64,000 nucleotides of DNA from Sphagnum compactum. Taxonomy: Eukaryota; Bryophyta; Sphagnopsida; Sphagnales. The DNA is taken from contig OZ234499.1 of assembly GCA_965153455.1 (NCBI GenBank), forward strand, positions 5,962,515-6,026,514, written 5' to 3'. The notes below the pieces were generated by a model. It made no database searches and was not told the origin of the DNA. It saw only the letters and a program-made list of their open reading frames with translations. The translations under genes were made by a program, and so were the position numbers. Within the stretch, counting starts at the first letter, position 1. Every line of letters starts with the position of its first letter. Shown one piece after another: positions 25,431 to 35,582 of this stretch.

Positions 25431-25706
25431 CTTTTCCATTTCAAAATTCATTCAATATATATTACAATATATACTCAATGGCACATGTCATATTAATTTT
25501 AATAAAAATTGAAGTTGAAACTTAAGCTGAAAAAGTTGTACTATTTGCCTTTTCAAAGTTCATTCGATAACTTACAATATGTCCTCAAGGGCACATGCCA
25601 CACTTAAGTACAGACAAATAATTCAACTACGAAGAGTAACTTACAATATGTCCTCAAGGGCGCATGCCACACTTAAGTACAGACAAATAATTCAACTACT
25701 AAGAGT
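25431..25706. repeat. 69-base tandem repeat with an older upstream unit
   Basis: Units at 25,569-25,637 and 25,638-25,706 differ at only two positions by eye. Each contains TACAATATGTCCTCAAGGGC. An older, more diverged version of the surrounding block lies about 125 bases upstream (TTACAATATATACTCAATGG near 25,460). The unit equals 23 codons, so an open frame runs through both, but it has no protein features. Confidence 0.85.
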
Positions 25707-27130
25707 CCACGGATGGGGTGGACCCAGAGAGGTAGCCAGCCTCACAGTTACTGCTAGAGGAACCAACCAATGCCAAGCCAAACATGAAAGATGGATGGAT
25801 GATGGGTGGATGAAATATTTTTCCATTGGGTTCCAGTTATTTCACCGTCTTCCCCAGAGGCATGTTAATGCCATCTTTAACCAACAAAATGTTAAGATTT
25901 GTACTTTGAGACCCGGGTTTAGTCTTGTGCGATTATTAGAATCGGTTACAGATACCTGTTGCTGGTTATCAATCCAGTTATATACTCACTTACCCAGTGG
26001 AGTTGAATAGAATGATGGAGTGCCTAGTTTTGAGACATAAGTAAGAAGTGGTGAGAATAGTCTCAAACATCTCAAATTTTTTGTTTGCCTTAAAGAGGAT
26101 GAATTAACTTTTTTAGTTTTATTTGGGTAGACTTAACATTCGATGGGCAATTTTTTTGTTCATCCATTTCTCTGTCATGTCAACTCTTTTGGGAGAGATT
26201 TCTTTTCCACATGACTCATATGTATGCCTTCTATTTACCACAATCTTTTTTCGACAAATGAAGAAGATTAGAGTTTCAAATGTTGTTGTGCTTGAAACTG
26301 AAAAGACTAAACTTTCAATGGTGACAAATTTTCATTTCTGATTCAGATATCCTTTTAGGGTTTATCTGATTCAGCAAAAAATTCAGAATTAAAAAAACCA
26401 AGCACAAAAGTTAAGATTTAAAATTTAATTAATTATTCAACAATTTGTTGCCAAAATCGTTCAGATACTTCGGTATTGCCCTGGTATTACCTAAAGGCCT
26501 TAGCAAGCAAGTATTGGTATGTGGTTGGTATTCCTTTTGGTCATACCAATATATTCAAGTTCCAGCTTGGTGTTGGTCGGTTATTGATTTTTTGATACTC
26601 AGTTAGTAACCTAACCGTTTGATATGGAAATTTCAAAAAAATGTAATAACCTTCTTGGATGACTTGGTTCTCATCTAGGCATGTTATGAATCCTAAGAAG
26701 TTAAACAAATTTTACAATAGAAAACTAAATTTAAAAAAAATAAAAATCAACCAAGATAACTCATGGTTAGCAATTGATCATTTGATAACCTACCTCTATG
26801 CATAACTGATGATTATCACACGAAAAATATTGATAACCTAATTAACACCCCTATTTTTTTAATTAAAAAAAAAAACCTTACCCAACAGTTATGAAAAAGC
26901 AACAAGCAACCAACACATGTTTAAACTTGACAAGATAACCATGGTTTATCTGGAAGTGAGTCATTAATGGTGTTTCCAAGGGTTGATTCACAAGTGACTC
27001 ATAAGAGGGGGGTTTCCAAATGGATGCTTGGTTAAGCCTAGGCTACCTAAATAGGTAAATAGGTAAATAAATAAATAAATAAATATCTCTTTCTTTGTTT
27101 CTTGCTTTTCTCCTTGTACCAATGGGCTTC
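25707..27130. other. AT-rich intergenic region, no gene
   Basis: No recognised coding or RNA feature. An (AAAT)n tract lies at about 27,057-27,085. Confidence 0.45.
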
Positions 27131-28242
27131 ATCCGTTGGTACCGACTATTTACCGATGGTTCTTCATCCCCGTTGCTGACACGCCGTTCTGTCCGACTTT
27201 GAAGAAGAAAGAAGAAGAAGAAGAAGGAGAGGGGGCAGTGAAGTTTCTGGAAACCGACGTAACAGAAAAGAATGGACGGATTTTTATTTATTTATTTCCT
27301 TTTTCCTTCCTTTCCATTCAAGACGGAGCTCAAGATTCAAAATGTTTTAAGTAAAAGAAAGAATTCATCTCGTCCTTCCAAATGGCCAGAACCCATATGG
27401 CCTTGTAATACCGACGACAACGACGCCGACTTCCACACCTTTCTCCTCTCCCGCTTCCACCCGGCAGGCCGTCCGGCCTCCACCATCATGGACGCAGCAG
27501 AGCTCCGACACGCGTGCGCGCATCGGAGAAAGCGGCAGTAGGCCCTCCCTGGCCTTGGGGGAGAGAAGGGCTCCCTGCCGCGTCTCATCTTTTGGAGAGG
27601 CGGCATCTTCATCTCTTTTCTTGATCTTTCCAGGAAACGACTTTGGCTAATAACTACGCTACTTCCTACTTAAACGTTCCATGTTTTCTTCTCTCTTGTG
27701 ATCATGTAACAAAGTTTATTGTTAGATCTCTTTTCTTTGTCAAGAAAAGAAGAAGAAAAACAACAACAACAACATGTCTCTCTATCTTTTTTTCATGCTT
27801 CGAACATTTTGAATCTTGAGCTCCGTCTCTCTGTCTCTGTCTCTCTGTGTGTCTGATCTGTAGTCTCTTTTGTTTCCTTCTGCTTACTTGCTTCCTTTGA
27901 ACGATCTGAAATTTTCTCTGTGTTCCGATTTGTTGTTGTTGTTGTTGTTGTTCCGATGCTTGCCTGGGAGGGGCGTTCGGAGCGGGAGAATATTAAGCCT
28001 CGGGTCTAGAATTTTTTTTTGTATTCTCGTTCTGTTTATAATATGTGCGGAAACGAGTCAGTGGCTTCATGTGATTATTGCTCTGATTTTGAGCTACGGT
28101 TTTGTGAAGATTAGTCCTTGTTCTGCTTGCAGTGTGACTGTTGGTGTCCAAGCTGGGATTGATTCGTGGTTTAAATTCCGTTTATTCATCGGTTGCGAGG
28201 GAACTTATTGGATCGTTCTTTTGTTGACAATCCAAGGCGACG
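27131..28242 (+). promoter_or_regulatory. Promoter and 5' UTR region of the HMA-domain gene
   Basis: A CpG-rich block (about 27,390-27,600) stands out from AT-rich surroundings and fits a promoter or 5' UTR. It is followed by a CT/GT-rich tract (27,815-27,860) and a (GTT)n run at 27,931-27,952. Transcription start and any 5' UTR intron cannot be fixed from sequence alone. Open frames on both strands here are composition artefacts. Confidence 0.4.
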
Positions 28243-30309
28243 ATGCAGGATTACAACGAGGTACGATGCGAAACTGATTGCAGAGTAAAGAAGTTGGACA
28301 CTACTGCTGTACTTTTTTTTTTTGGTGTTCCGTCGGATTCTAGAGTGGTTGTTGATTCAATATTGAGTCTATTGGGAATCAAATGTAATGGAATTATTAT
28401 AGCGTGCAGAGATTCAATGTGACTACCCTTTTCTGTAACAGTGTTTCTGGTATGGACCGCGTGTTTGCCCGATGTGGATGCCGTCACCCGTGCCAGCCGC
28501 ACTTACGTGGTGGAAGCTGGTACCGGTAGAGACCGCAAAGCCGAAGGAGCCTGAAAAGGTCACGACTCGTTGTCCATCCAACATTACACCACTATATCAA
28601 AGACCTCATATATATATATATTCGTTGCGAAGTGATGGATCCTCTTTCTTCTTCAGGGGCAAAAAATTCCAATAATAACTAAGAAGAAGCTGCTATGAAG
28701 AAACTGAATGCCGCGCGCGTTTCATGTCGCTCATAATTGCGTACCGCATTTTGTGTGTGCGTGTGTGCAGCTTTTCGCTTTTGGAAGCGAGGGGCCGCTA
28801 TTCATGCCACCACCTGGATTCAAATGGCAGCAAGTAGAGGCGAAAAAGGAGGAAAAAAAAGCTGATGAGAAAAAAGAGGAAAAGAAGAAGGAGAAGCCAC
28901 CAGTGAGTTCAACTTACTTCTTACAGCTCGAACCTTAAACTCTCTGTACATGAAATGTTTTTTCATGTTTTTTGCCTGGACGTTCTAGCTGGGACTTTGA
29001 TGACCAGAAAACTTTGGAGTGTTGAATCAAGTACGTATGATGCATGCTATGGCGAGTCATCCGTTGTCTGCCTTTTGCTTCGGCTTGCAGGAAATTGTGC
29101 TAAAGGTGACGATGTGTTGCGGGAAGTGTGAAGAGAAAGTCAAGGAGTATATCTTCGATGTCCCCGGTAAGTGAATATAATGCGGCAAAACCCCATAGAA
29201 ATCAAATCAATGCAAGTTATATAACAAACAAGATCGAAAATTGCTGTATCCCTTTTCCTCTTCTTCATTCCTCCCACATGGAATATAATAAAATTCGAGA
29301 GTATTGAACTGACCTTTGAATCTCAAACTAAGCCTGAGTAGAGTTTCTCGGTGTTTTGCTTGTGTTCTCCAAGCGAAGTTTCTTCCAATTTTTTTTCCAA
29401 ATAGCGTGCAGAAAATTATAAGGTGCAAAACCAATTTTGTCAAGTGGGTGGACTGGCAGTCCGCCAGAAGAGGAATGAACTAAATTTGGCTAGAGGTCAG
29501 TCAGCAAAGTAGAGTTGTTTAGGATCCAGCTTCGTTTTGTCAACAACCTTCAGGAACTCATTGTCTAAATATGGGAACTTCTCATTTTTTTTTCCCCTGC
29601 AAACTAGGTGACTTTTGCACCATTTTCCAAAAACAACAACCCTTTGTCCACTCTGCAGCATTTTTATTTTTATTTTGTCAATGAAACAACAAAAACAAAA
29701 CATTGAGTGCAACAAAATCTAAAGAGAATCGATTTTCTTAAAATGATATATTTAAACTATAAATAGGGTGTTTGAAATTGATTATGAGAATATATTTAAA
29801 ATGTTTTATTCATTCATAACCCAAAAAGAAAAATCTTTTATCTCACATGTTTCCTAGAAATATATAATACAAAAGAGTGATTTTCTGGGGGCGGGCCTTC
29901 TTGTACAGGTGTTACGGACGTAAAGACAGACAGAATACACAACAAAGTCACAGTGGTGGGGAAAGCAGACAAATCGCAGGTGTTGAAGGCGGCCAAGAAA
30001 CTCCGCTGCAGAGCCAAAATCCTAGAGGAGGAGAAAAAGAAAGAAGAGGATATCAAGAAGAAAGAGGATCCCAAGAAGAAAGAGGAACCTAATACTACTT
30101 GGACAAATGACCCTCGTAACTTCTATCCTACATTTTATCCTCCCTACTGGAGTCCGTATCCTGCTCTTCCTCCTCCATTTGAAGCTGATGGCACTTACAG
30201 TCCTTGCCAAGCTTACCCTCCTCATTACAACCCATACCCAGAAACTGATTACAGCTATTACAATTTCCCAAACAATCCACGCTATCTCACTCACATCCTA
30301 CACTCTTGA
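28243..30309 (+). CDS. Heavy-metal-associated (HMA) domain protein, five exons
   Basis: Exons 28,243-28,260, 28,442-28,558, 28,771-28,902, 29,091-29,166 and 29,909-30,309, all with GT-AG borders, give 247 residues. The frame stays open through every junction (three phase 0, the last phase 1). Residues 1-60 include WMPSPVPAALTWWKLVPVE. A Lys/Glu-rich stretch (about 68-89) precedes the HMA fold (about 90-156) with metal-site MCCGKC at 97-102 and DVPGVTDVKTDRIHNKVTVV. A second Lys/Glu block and a Tyr/Pro-rich tail (NFYPTFYPPYWSPYP) follow. HMA proteins bind copper or zinc through paired cysteines. The protein resembles plant HIPP/HPP metallochaperones but ends in LHS without a CaaX box, so it is the non-prenylated type. 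No defect is visible. The six-codon first exon is the least certain part. Confidence 0.85.
29437..29660 (-). repeat. Dispersed repeat inside HMA intron 4
   Basis: On the minus strand this matches 53,040-53,290: shared blocks are GTGGACAAAGGGT / TTTTTGGAAA, TGCAAAAGTC, GACAATGAGTTC, CTAGCCAAATTTAG and ATTCCTCTT...CCAGTCCACC. The minus strand has a coding look (SGQRVVVFGKWCK, FPYLDNEFLKVVD), but I do not recognise a family. Probably a fragment of an unknown element or gene. Confidence 0.7.
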
Positions 30310-30371
30310 GCTGCTATTACAATCATCCAAAACAATCCACACTATCTCACTTACATCAAACACCCTTGAGC
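30254..30371 (+). repeat. 59-base tandem duplication across the HMA stop codon
   Basis: Unit 1 (30,254-30,312) holds the last codons and TGA. Unit 2 (30,313-30,371) repeats it with changes (GCTATTACAAT, CAATCCAC, CTATCTCAC, CTTGAGCT). The second unit is 3' UTR. Confidence 0.85.
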
Positions 30372-31550
30372 TTTTCTCTTTATCATTATGATCCATACTT
30401 CAGTCCAGATCTCAACTAGCCTAATTCTGCTCCACTTAATCCTTATTAGAAAAGAGAGTGAATCCTCGCCTCCTTGTAATTAGCCTCAATAGTTTGAAAC
30501 CTAACTATGTCAGATAACCTTTCAATTACTTGGTTTTTATACCATTTTCTGCAAATCCTAGATGTTACTGCCCATAGCCAATCAATCCAGTTGGGTGAAT
30601 TAGGCTGCCAGTGGGACATAAGATGTATTCTGGGCTTCAATGTGGATGCTAAAACAGGGTAACCATTATGCTTCCCTTTTTGGATGGCAAGAATTTTTTT
30701 TTTTCCTTTCATTGGAAGCCACAGAGGGCGTTAGGGACACTCAACCTTGGCTGGGTGATCAGACCATGGCATTTATTCTTTTTCACTTGTTACTTTTAAC
30801 TGACAGTTTTTGATCTATAACATAGTCTTATATGTGGAGTTTAGGGTTTTGTGATGTGATGATTCTACCCAAAGAAATTTCACAAGAAATGTGCTGATTA
30901 CAAAATCTTTTTTGATCTATTATAATGCTTTTTGCTCCCATGTATGTTGTGTACCACAAAAGAGTCAAATTTTGTTTGATTTGCTTTTTCCAACTTAAGG
31001 GCGACTTTAGACAAGGGTCCAAGGTCCAGGGACCAATGAATTCAAGCATTCTTATTGATCAAAAGCTTTAAATTGGTCCAAGGCCTTCAGACAAGGGTCC
31101 AAGACCAAAAAGTGGCAAATTGAGGCTAAACCTACATGGCACCTGTTTTGGAGGGAAAATCAATTGGTTTGAACCAAAAAACAGTGCTAAAAGGAGAGCT
31201 CCTGATTTGGAGAACCAAGAATCAGGCCAGGGACCAAGGTATAGTCCACCTCAACAATTCAATTTGAAGTGCTTCAAATCAGTCCAAATTGGTTCCTAGG
31301 AAATTGGACCCTCCACCCTTGACTAAAGTGGACCTAAGATCGAGTGATGAAACCCTGCCAACCACATATTATCCAAAGTACCCAAAAAAGGGCAAAACAA
31401 AGAACAAAATGGAAGGACCCATGTCCAAGAAGACAAATGAACCACCCATGAGGGTGAACCACAAGGGGAACATTAAGTTCATGAACACCTTTCATTCATG
31501 AGAAACATATCAAATAAGGAAAGGGAGAACTTCCTGATAGGGTGCCTAGC
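30372..31550. other. Region downstream of the HMA gene, no gene supported
   Basis: A minus-strand open frame at 30,446-30,712 (SPNWIDWLWAVTSRICRKWY) has a coding look but no family I recognise. Two copies of GACAAGGGTCCAAG lie near 31,012 and 31,092. Confidence 0.35.
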
Positions 31551-31608
31551 CTAGATGAACCCCCATGTATTGCAATAGCATGTCTCAAAATAGAGAGCGC
31601 TTACACAC

Positions 31609-31706
31609 AATGTAACATCATTGACATCCTCTGCATATAAAATGCACACAAAATTGAAATGTAACATCATTGACATCCTCTGCCTATAAAATGCACACAA
31701 AACTGA
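31609..31706. repeat. 49-base tandem repeat, two units
   Basis: Each unit contains TGTAACATCATTGACATCCT and AAAATGCACACAAAA. The two units are nearly identical, so the duplication is recent, inside the LINE remnant. Confidence 0.88.
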
Positions 31707-31898
31707 AAGAGGAGGGACTCCAATGCCTTTCATTCCTCACGCCATGTTCGCACATCAATGAAGAAACCCATTTGCTTGTTGGTGTAAACATTAAAAAGCT
31801 TTATAGCTAGAGGGAAAAACATGTCCACCATGAATCGATCATGATAAAGATCATTTTTCTCATGAGTCGCGATTGTCGCAACAACTCCATGAGAAAAA

Positions 31899-31952
31899 GC
31901 AACTCATGAAACCAAATCAACTCGAGCAACTCTTGAAACCAAATCAATTCGA
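31899..31952. repeat. 27-base tandem repeat, two units
   Basis: GCAACTCATGAAACCAAATC is followed after 27 bases by GCAACTCTTGAAACCAAATC, both ending in a TCGA-type block. Confidence 0.8.
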
Positions 31953-32306
31953 GTGGGGTTGGCAATGACAATGTCTACCAATGTGCGGACACCATCAACT
32001 AATTGCACAATGTCCACTTGATAGCATGAATGTTATAAGGTAGTGGGCAAGGACTTGTGTCTGCTTTTGTAAAACATGAAATCCTGCATTTTTCCCAATG
32101 GCCGTGAATTTATCTCGCACAACATCATGCGAAGCCATCTTTTCCCACCATGAGTGCAATGAAAAAGGTGGATCCCCATAGGATCCAAAGGTTGGCTACA
32201 AATGCAATGTGACACCCCAAGGATTAAAGGATGGGAAAGACCCAACCTAATGCACAATGCGGTGAAAAAATCATTTGAAGCCATGTGGATAAAAAAGATG
32301 GATGGG

Positions 32307-32640
32307 TGTCATGCCCATATGCATGGCCTCATACATGACGGCCGGTTATGGGCATGCCAATCATGCCTTTTAGGGTTAATGTATGCTCTTAGGGTTAATG
32401 TACGTTCTTAGGTTACTGTATGCTATTAGGTGTTTTAGGGTTATGGCTTGTTTAGGGTTTCAGCTTGTTGACGGCTGTATAAAAGGCCAAGTTCTTCCCT
32501 TCTCTTGTTAGTTTTTCTAGAATTCATTTGGCAGGGAAAGTTTCCTCCATAGTTAAAGTGGATTTCTAGATGCTCACGGCGGCTATTACATGGCCACTGT
32601 GTACATACACTACATTTTCTTTCCTTCTTTTCAATTTAAT
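32307..32640 (+). repeat. 5' LTR (recognisable part)
   Basis: Matches 40,165-40,478. It holds TATAAAAGG at 32,478-32,486, the likely LTR promoter, and a 19-base internal duplication of TTAGGGTTAATG-type sequence not in the other LTR. Beyond about 32,640 similarity fades. From the other LTR the full length should be about 500 bases. Confidence 0.8.
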
Positions 32641-33130
32641 TCTAGAAAATTTGCTTTTTATCACTTAATGTTGAAAGCGGCAAATTTTTCTTGGCTTTGA
32701 GTTTCTTGAGTTTCTTTTGCTTGCTAATTTCTTGTGTTCTTGAGTTGTTCCTACCTTTTCTTCTTTTTTTACTCTTGTACTGCAGTTACAACAAGAACAA
32801 CAACAACCATAATTAGCAACAGCGTATGCGAGGGAGATGGGACATCGGAAAAGCCCACGGTGACTACTACTACAAGTTTTTGCAAGCCTAAGCTTCCAAT
32901 CTCACTCACGCTTACTAAATACCCGCCGAGCATCTACGCACTGATCTACATCCAGATTAGTTCCTTTTTTTTTTATGCTTCAACTTTTTTATTGCTATAA
33001 TTCCATCTGGGATGGCTCTCTACACGAATGATCAAAGGAACAAGCTACAAAATTCGTTGAAGAAGCAAAGAAGAAAATAAAATAATTAAAAAAAATTTCT
33101 CTTTTCTTCTGCATGCATCGTTGCAAAGCC

Positions 33131-33260
33131 CATGGATGCGGATTGTTCTGCAACGCCACAGACGCAGATCGCTCTGAAATGCCATGGACGCAAATCGTTT
33201 TATAGCGCCGCAGATGCGAATCGCTTTATAATGTCACGGATGCGGATTGTTTTGGAGCGC
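33131..33260 (+). repeat. 26-base minisatellite, five units
   Basis: Five consecutive 26-base units of type CATGGATGCGGATTGTTCTG, with alternating CAC/CAT starts and GC ends. Located between the 5' LTR and gag. Confidence 0.88.
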
Positions 33261-33297
33261 CGTCGCAATCACCGTCCATTCTATTCCGGTCCAGTCC

Positions 33298-33407
33298 GTT
33301 CCGTCTAACGCCTATCACAATTCCGTCTGAAGTCCATCATCGTTCCGTCCAATGTTCATCATAATTTCGTCCGATGTTTATTTCCGTTCCGTTCAACGTC
33401 CATCTAT
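33298..33407 (+). repeat. 22-base minisatellite, five units
   Basis: Five consecutive 22-base units of type GTTCCGTCCAATGTTCATCA, starting 37 bases after the 26-base array. Unrelated to it in sequence. Confidence 0.85.
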
Positions 33408-33562
33408 CTAGTTCCATCCGTCTGGCCCCTTTCATCCACCAACGTTCGTCCGTCACCATTCATCCCCATAAACCCACCGTATTTTTCAAATTGTATGTTG
33501 TGTTAGAACTTTGTAGCTAGTGTTCTTTATTGCTACAAAATTTTGGGGCATGGGAGAACACC

Positions 33563-35262
33563 ATGTCCTCGGATGATGAGAACATTATTGCTCAACCAAA
33601 GCCAAGATATTAACTACGAAGCAACACACAATCATTTGAACTGATTTCTTTGAGCTCACGATCTTCACAATGGTACCATCAAGCGTTTACAACGCCACCG
33701 TCATCCAGTACAACTCCTACCAAGAATTCAGGTTTAGGTTACACTACATCAACGGTACATCAAAGTCCATTTCGAGGGGTTAATAAGTGGGGTACGCCTG
33801 TTGCCGCATCAACTTTCACATCATCACCGTATATTCTGCTGCAAGTCGTACCTCTACACCCATATACACCATGGAGGTTAGCAGTTCCTCTGGGAGAATT
33901 AATAAGTTCAGCAGAAGGCTAGGTACCATTTCTTTGAAGGAGTTCAAGGCAATTTTCTCAACCGTGGTTTGTGAATTGGAGCTCAAGTATGGTGCTAATT
34001 ACACCAAGGCGTTCGCATTCAAACAACTAGCCCATTATGTGCACTATGAGGCATTAGATGTTTGCGAACAACATTCTCCGAGGATTTTGGGCGTCACCCA
34101 GATCCCCAATCCAGCTTATGCCATAACCATCGCCACCAACTCTCAAGCTACACTATAAGCTATAATTGTACATCATGAGACTGTGCCCAATAATCCAGAT
34201 TTGGTACCTACTTTAGTAAACCTTTCTCCTCAACAACTCATTGTTGCTACCGCAAACATTCCTCCCACCATCGATGCACCAGCTTTTGCTAATCTAATGG
34301 GGGAATTCTTTTGAGTTCTTGAACGGGAATTTTTGGTTAAGAGTTCTGAAAAAATTCTACAGCTCGCCACCTTTTTTCGGTAGAAGGATGAAACCCTCAA
34401 AATGCGCTACAGGAGGCTTTTCAAACTCAAAGAAGATACTTAGAGCATCACAAACCTAGAAGCTACCCATCGATATTTTCGTTCATTAGAAGGAACTCCG
34501 ACATTCCATGCGAAGGTTTTGCAACGGGTTTTTGCAGAATTTGGAGACTCGTACACTTTATTAGATGTGTACAACATTTCTGAAAAGTTGGAACTGGCTC
34601 ATGCACACTATGAGGCCAGTACTATGAGGCTCCATCACATTCAAGGCCTCAGCCTCCACCAGCTGCGCCAACCAGATCATCACATTCCTCTTCAAGGGCT
34701 AAAGCGGTGCACTCGGCTGCACCCATCCTACCTTCTAACAACTATTATGGTAATCGTGCCCACAAAGCTAGTGAATGCAACATTCCTTCCGAGGATCTAT
34801 TTTTGTGATTATCGTGGGAAAGAGGGACATCATGAAGTTGTTTGTTTTGCTAAGTTCCCGAAATGGAAGCAACTCCGATTACCACGACAAAATCTGCCAG
34901 CATTTTCCGTTTCCCCTCAACCAAAAGCCAAGGCACGTCAACCTTCCATTCAGGCTTTCCCCACCAAGGGTGATTCCAGTAAAAAAGTTAGGAAGAAGGA
35001 GCACAATGCTGACAAAAGGGAGGTGCTTCAAGCCCATGCCGCTCAAATTTAAACTCTGCAAAATGAACTCGAATCATTGAAGGCCCAACTTGCTAATATA
35101 AAAGGCAAGTTTTCCCAACCAGCTAATCATGCCCAACCTGTACATGGTTCAGGATCAAGGGAGGGACCTCCTAGGTCATTTTATGGCCTCTCACACGATG
35201 CCATGGTTGGGGAGTGTTCTTTCTAGTGCACACAATTCTAGTCTCACACCAGAATTTGCCAC
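33563..35262 (+). pseudogene. Retrotransposon gag, decayed
   Basis: A likely start at 33,563 (MSSDDENIIAQPKPRY, then stop) is followed by gag-like protein in shifting frames: KEFKAIFSTVVCELELKYG near 33,940, VFAEFGDSYTLLDVYNISEK near 34,530 and, near the end, GLSHDAMVGE and SSAHNSSLTPEFAT. Two zinc-knuckle regions (about 34,750-34,860) remain as YYGNRAHKASEC and CDYRGKEGHHEVVC. Each has lost one or more cysteines. Gag would package the element's RNA into virus-like particles. The coding similarity stops where the copia LTR begins at 35,268. Several frameshifts and stops; not functional. Confidence 0.7.
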
Positions 35263-35267
35263 TTTTT

Positions 35268-35582
35268 TGTTAACAAATAGGAAATCTACTCAAGTGCAAA
35301 CATAAATCTTTATTGAAAGAAAAATTAAAACACGATGTTCATAACACGAAACATAACATCAAGAACTCCTCGAGGTTTTTGTCACATGAAATACACAAAC
35401 TTGTGCAATGAAAAACAAAGAGAACCAAACCATCAACACCAAGGTATTTAACTAAAAGACCAAACCACAAATAACCAAACTAATAGAAGTAAAGAAAATA
35501 ATTCAACCTTGTGAAAGTAACTTAATTACTTTTCTACTCCAGTAACAATGAAACCTAATTAGTTGAACTTGAATTTTCAACA
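35268..35582 (-). repeat. Copia 3' LTR with polypurine tract
   Basis: On the minus strand it starts TGTTGAAAATTC and ends TTTGTTAACA (short inverted ends TGTT/AACA). It is preceded by a GAGGGGGAG polypurine tract at 35,583-35,595, where plus-strand synthesis would start. Confidence 0.8.

Larger units (their letters stand above)
31551..32302 (-). pseudogene. LINE-like ORF2 C-terminal part, decayed
   Basis: Read downwards from 32,302: a Cys-x-Cys...His-x3-Cys finger (CICSQPLDPMGIHLFHC) is followed in other frames by VDIVIANPTRIDLVSRV, MFFPLAIKLF and PPLSVLCAFYRQRMS. This order resembles the C-terminal end of a plant LINE-type reverse transcriptase family, judged from memory of the family. Frameshifts, stops and a 49-base tandem duplication break it. 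The upstream half is at 40,850-42,250, beyond the LTR element that starts at 32,307. Confidence 0.6.

Noticed and set aside
25579-26010. 143-codon open frame with a repeated peptide
   Set aside because: The peptide repeat results from the 69-base DNA duplication; the rest has no protein features.
27337-27612. Open frames on both strands in the CpG-rich block before the HMA gene
   Set aside because: They overlap each other on opposite strands and fit base composition of a promoter or 5' UTR.
33131-33407. CRISPR-like array (regular short repeats)
   Set aside because: The units are head-to-tail with no unique spacers and lie in a plant retrotransposon leader; they are minisatellites.
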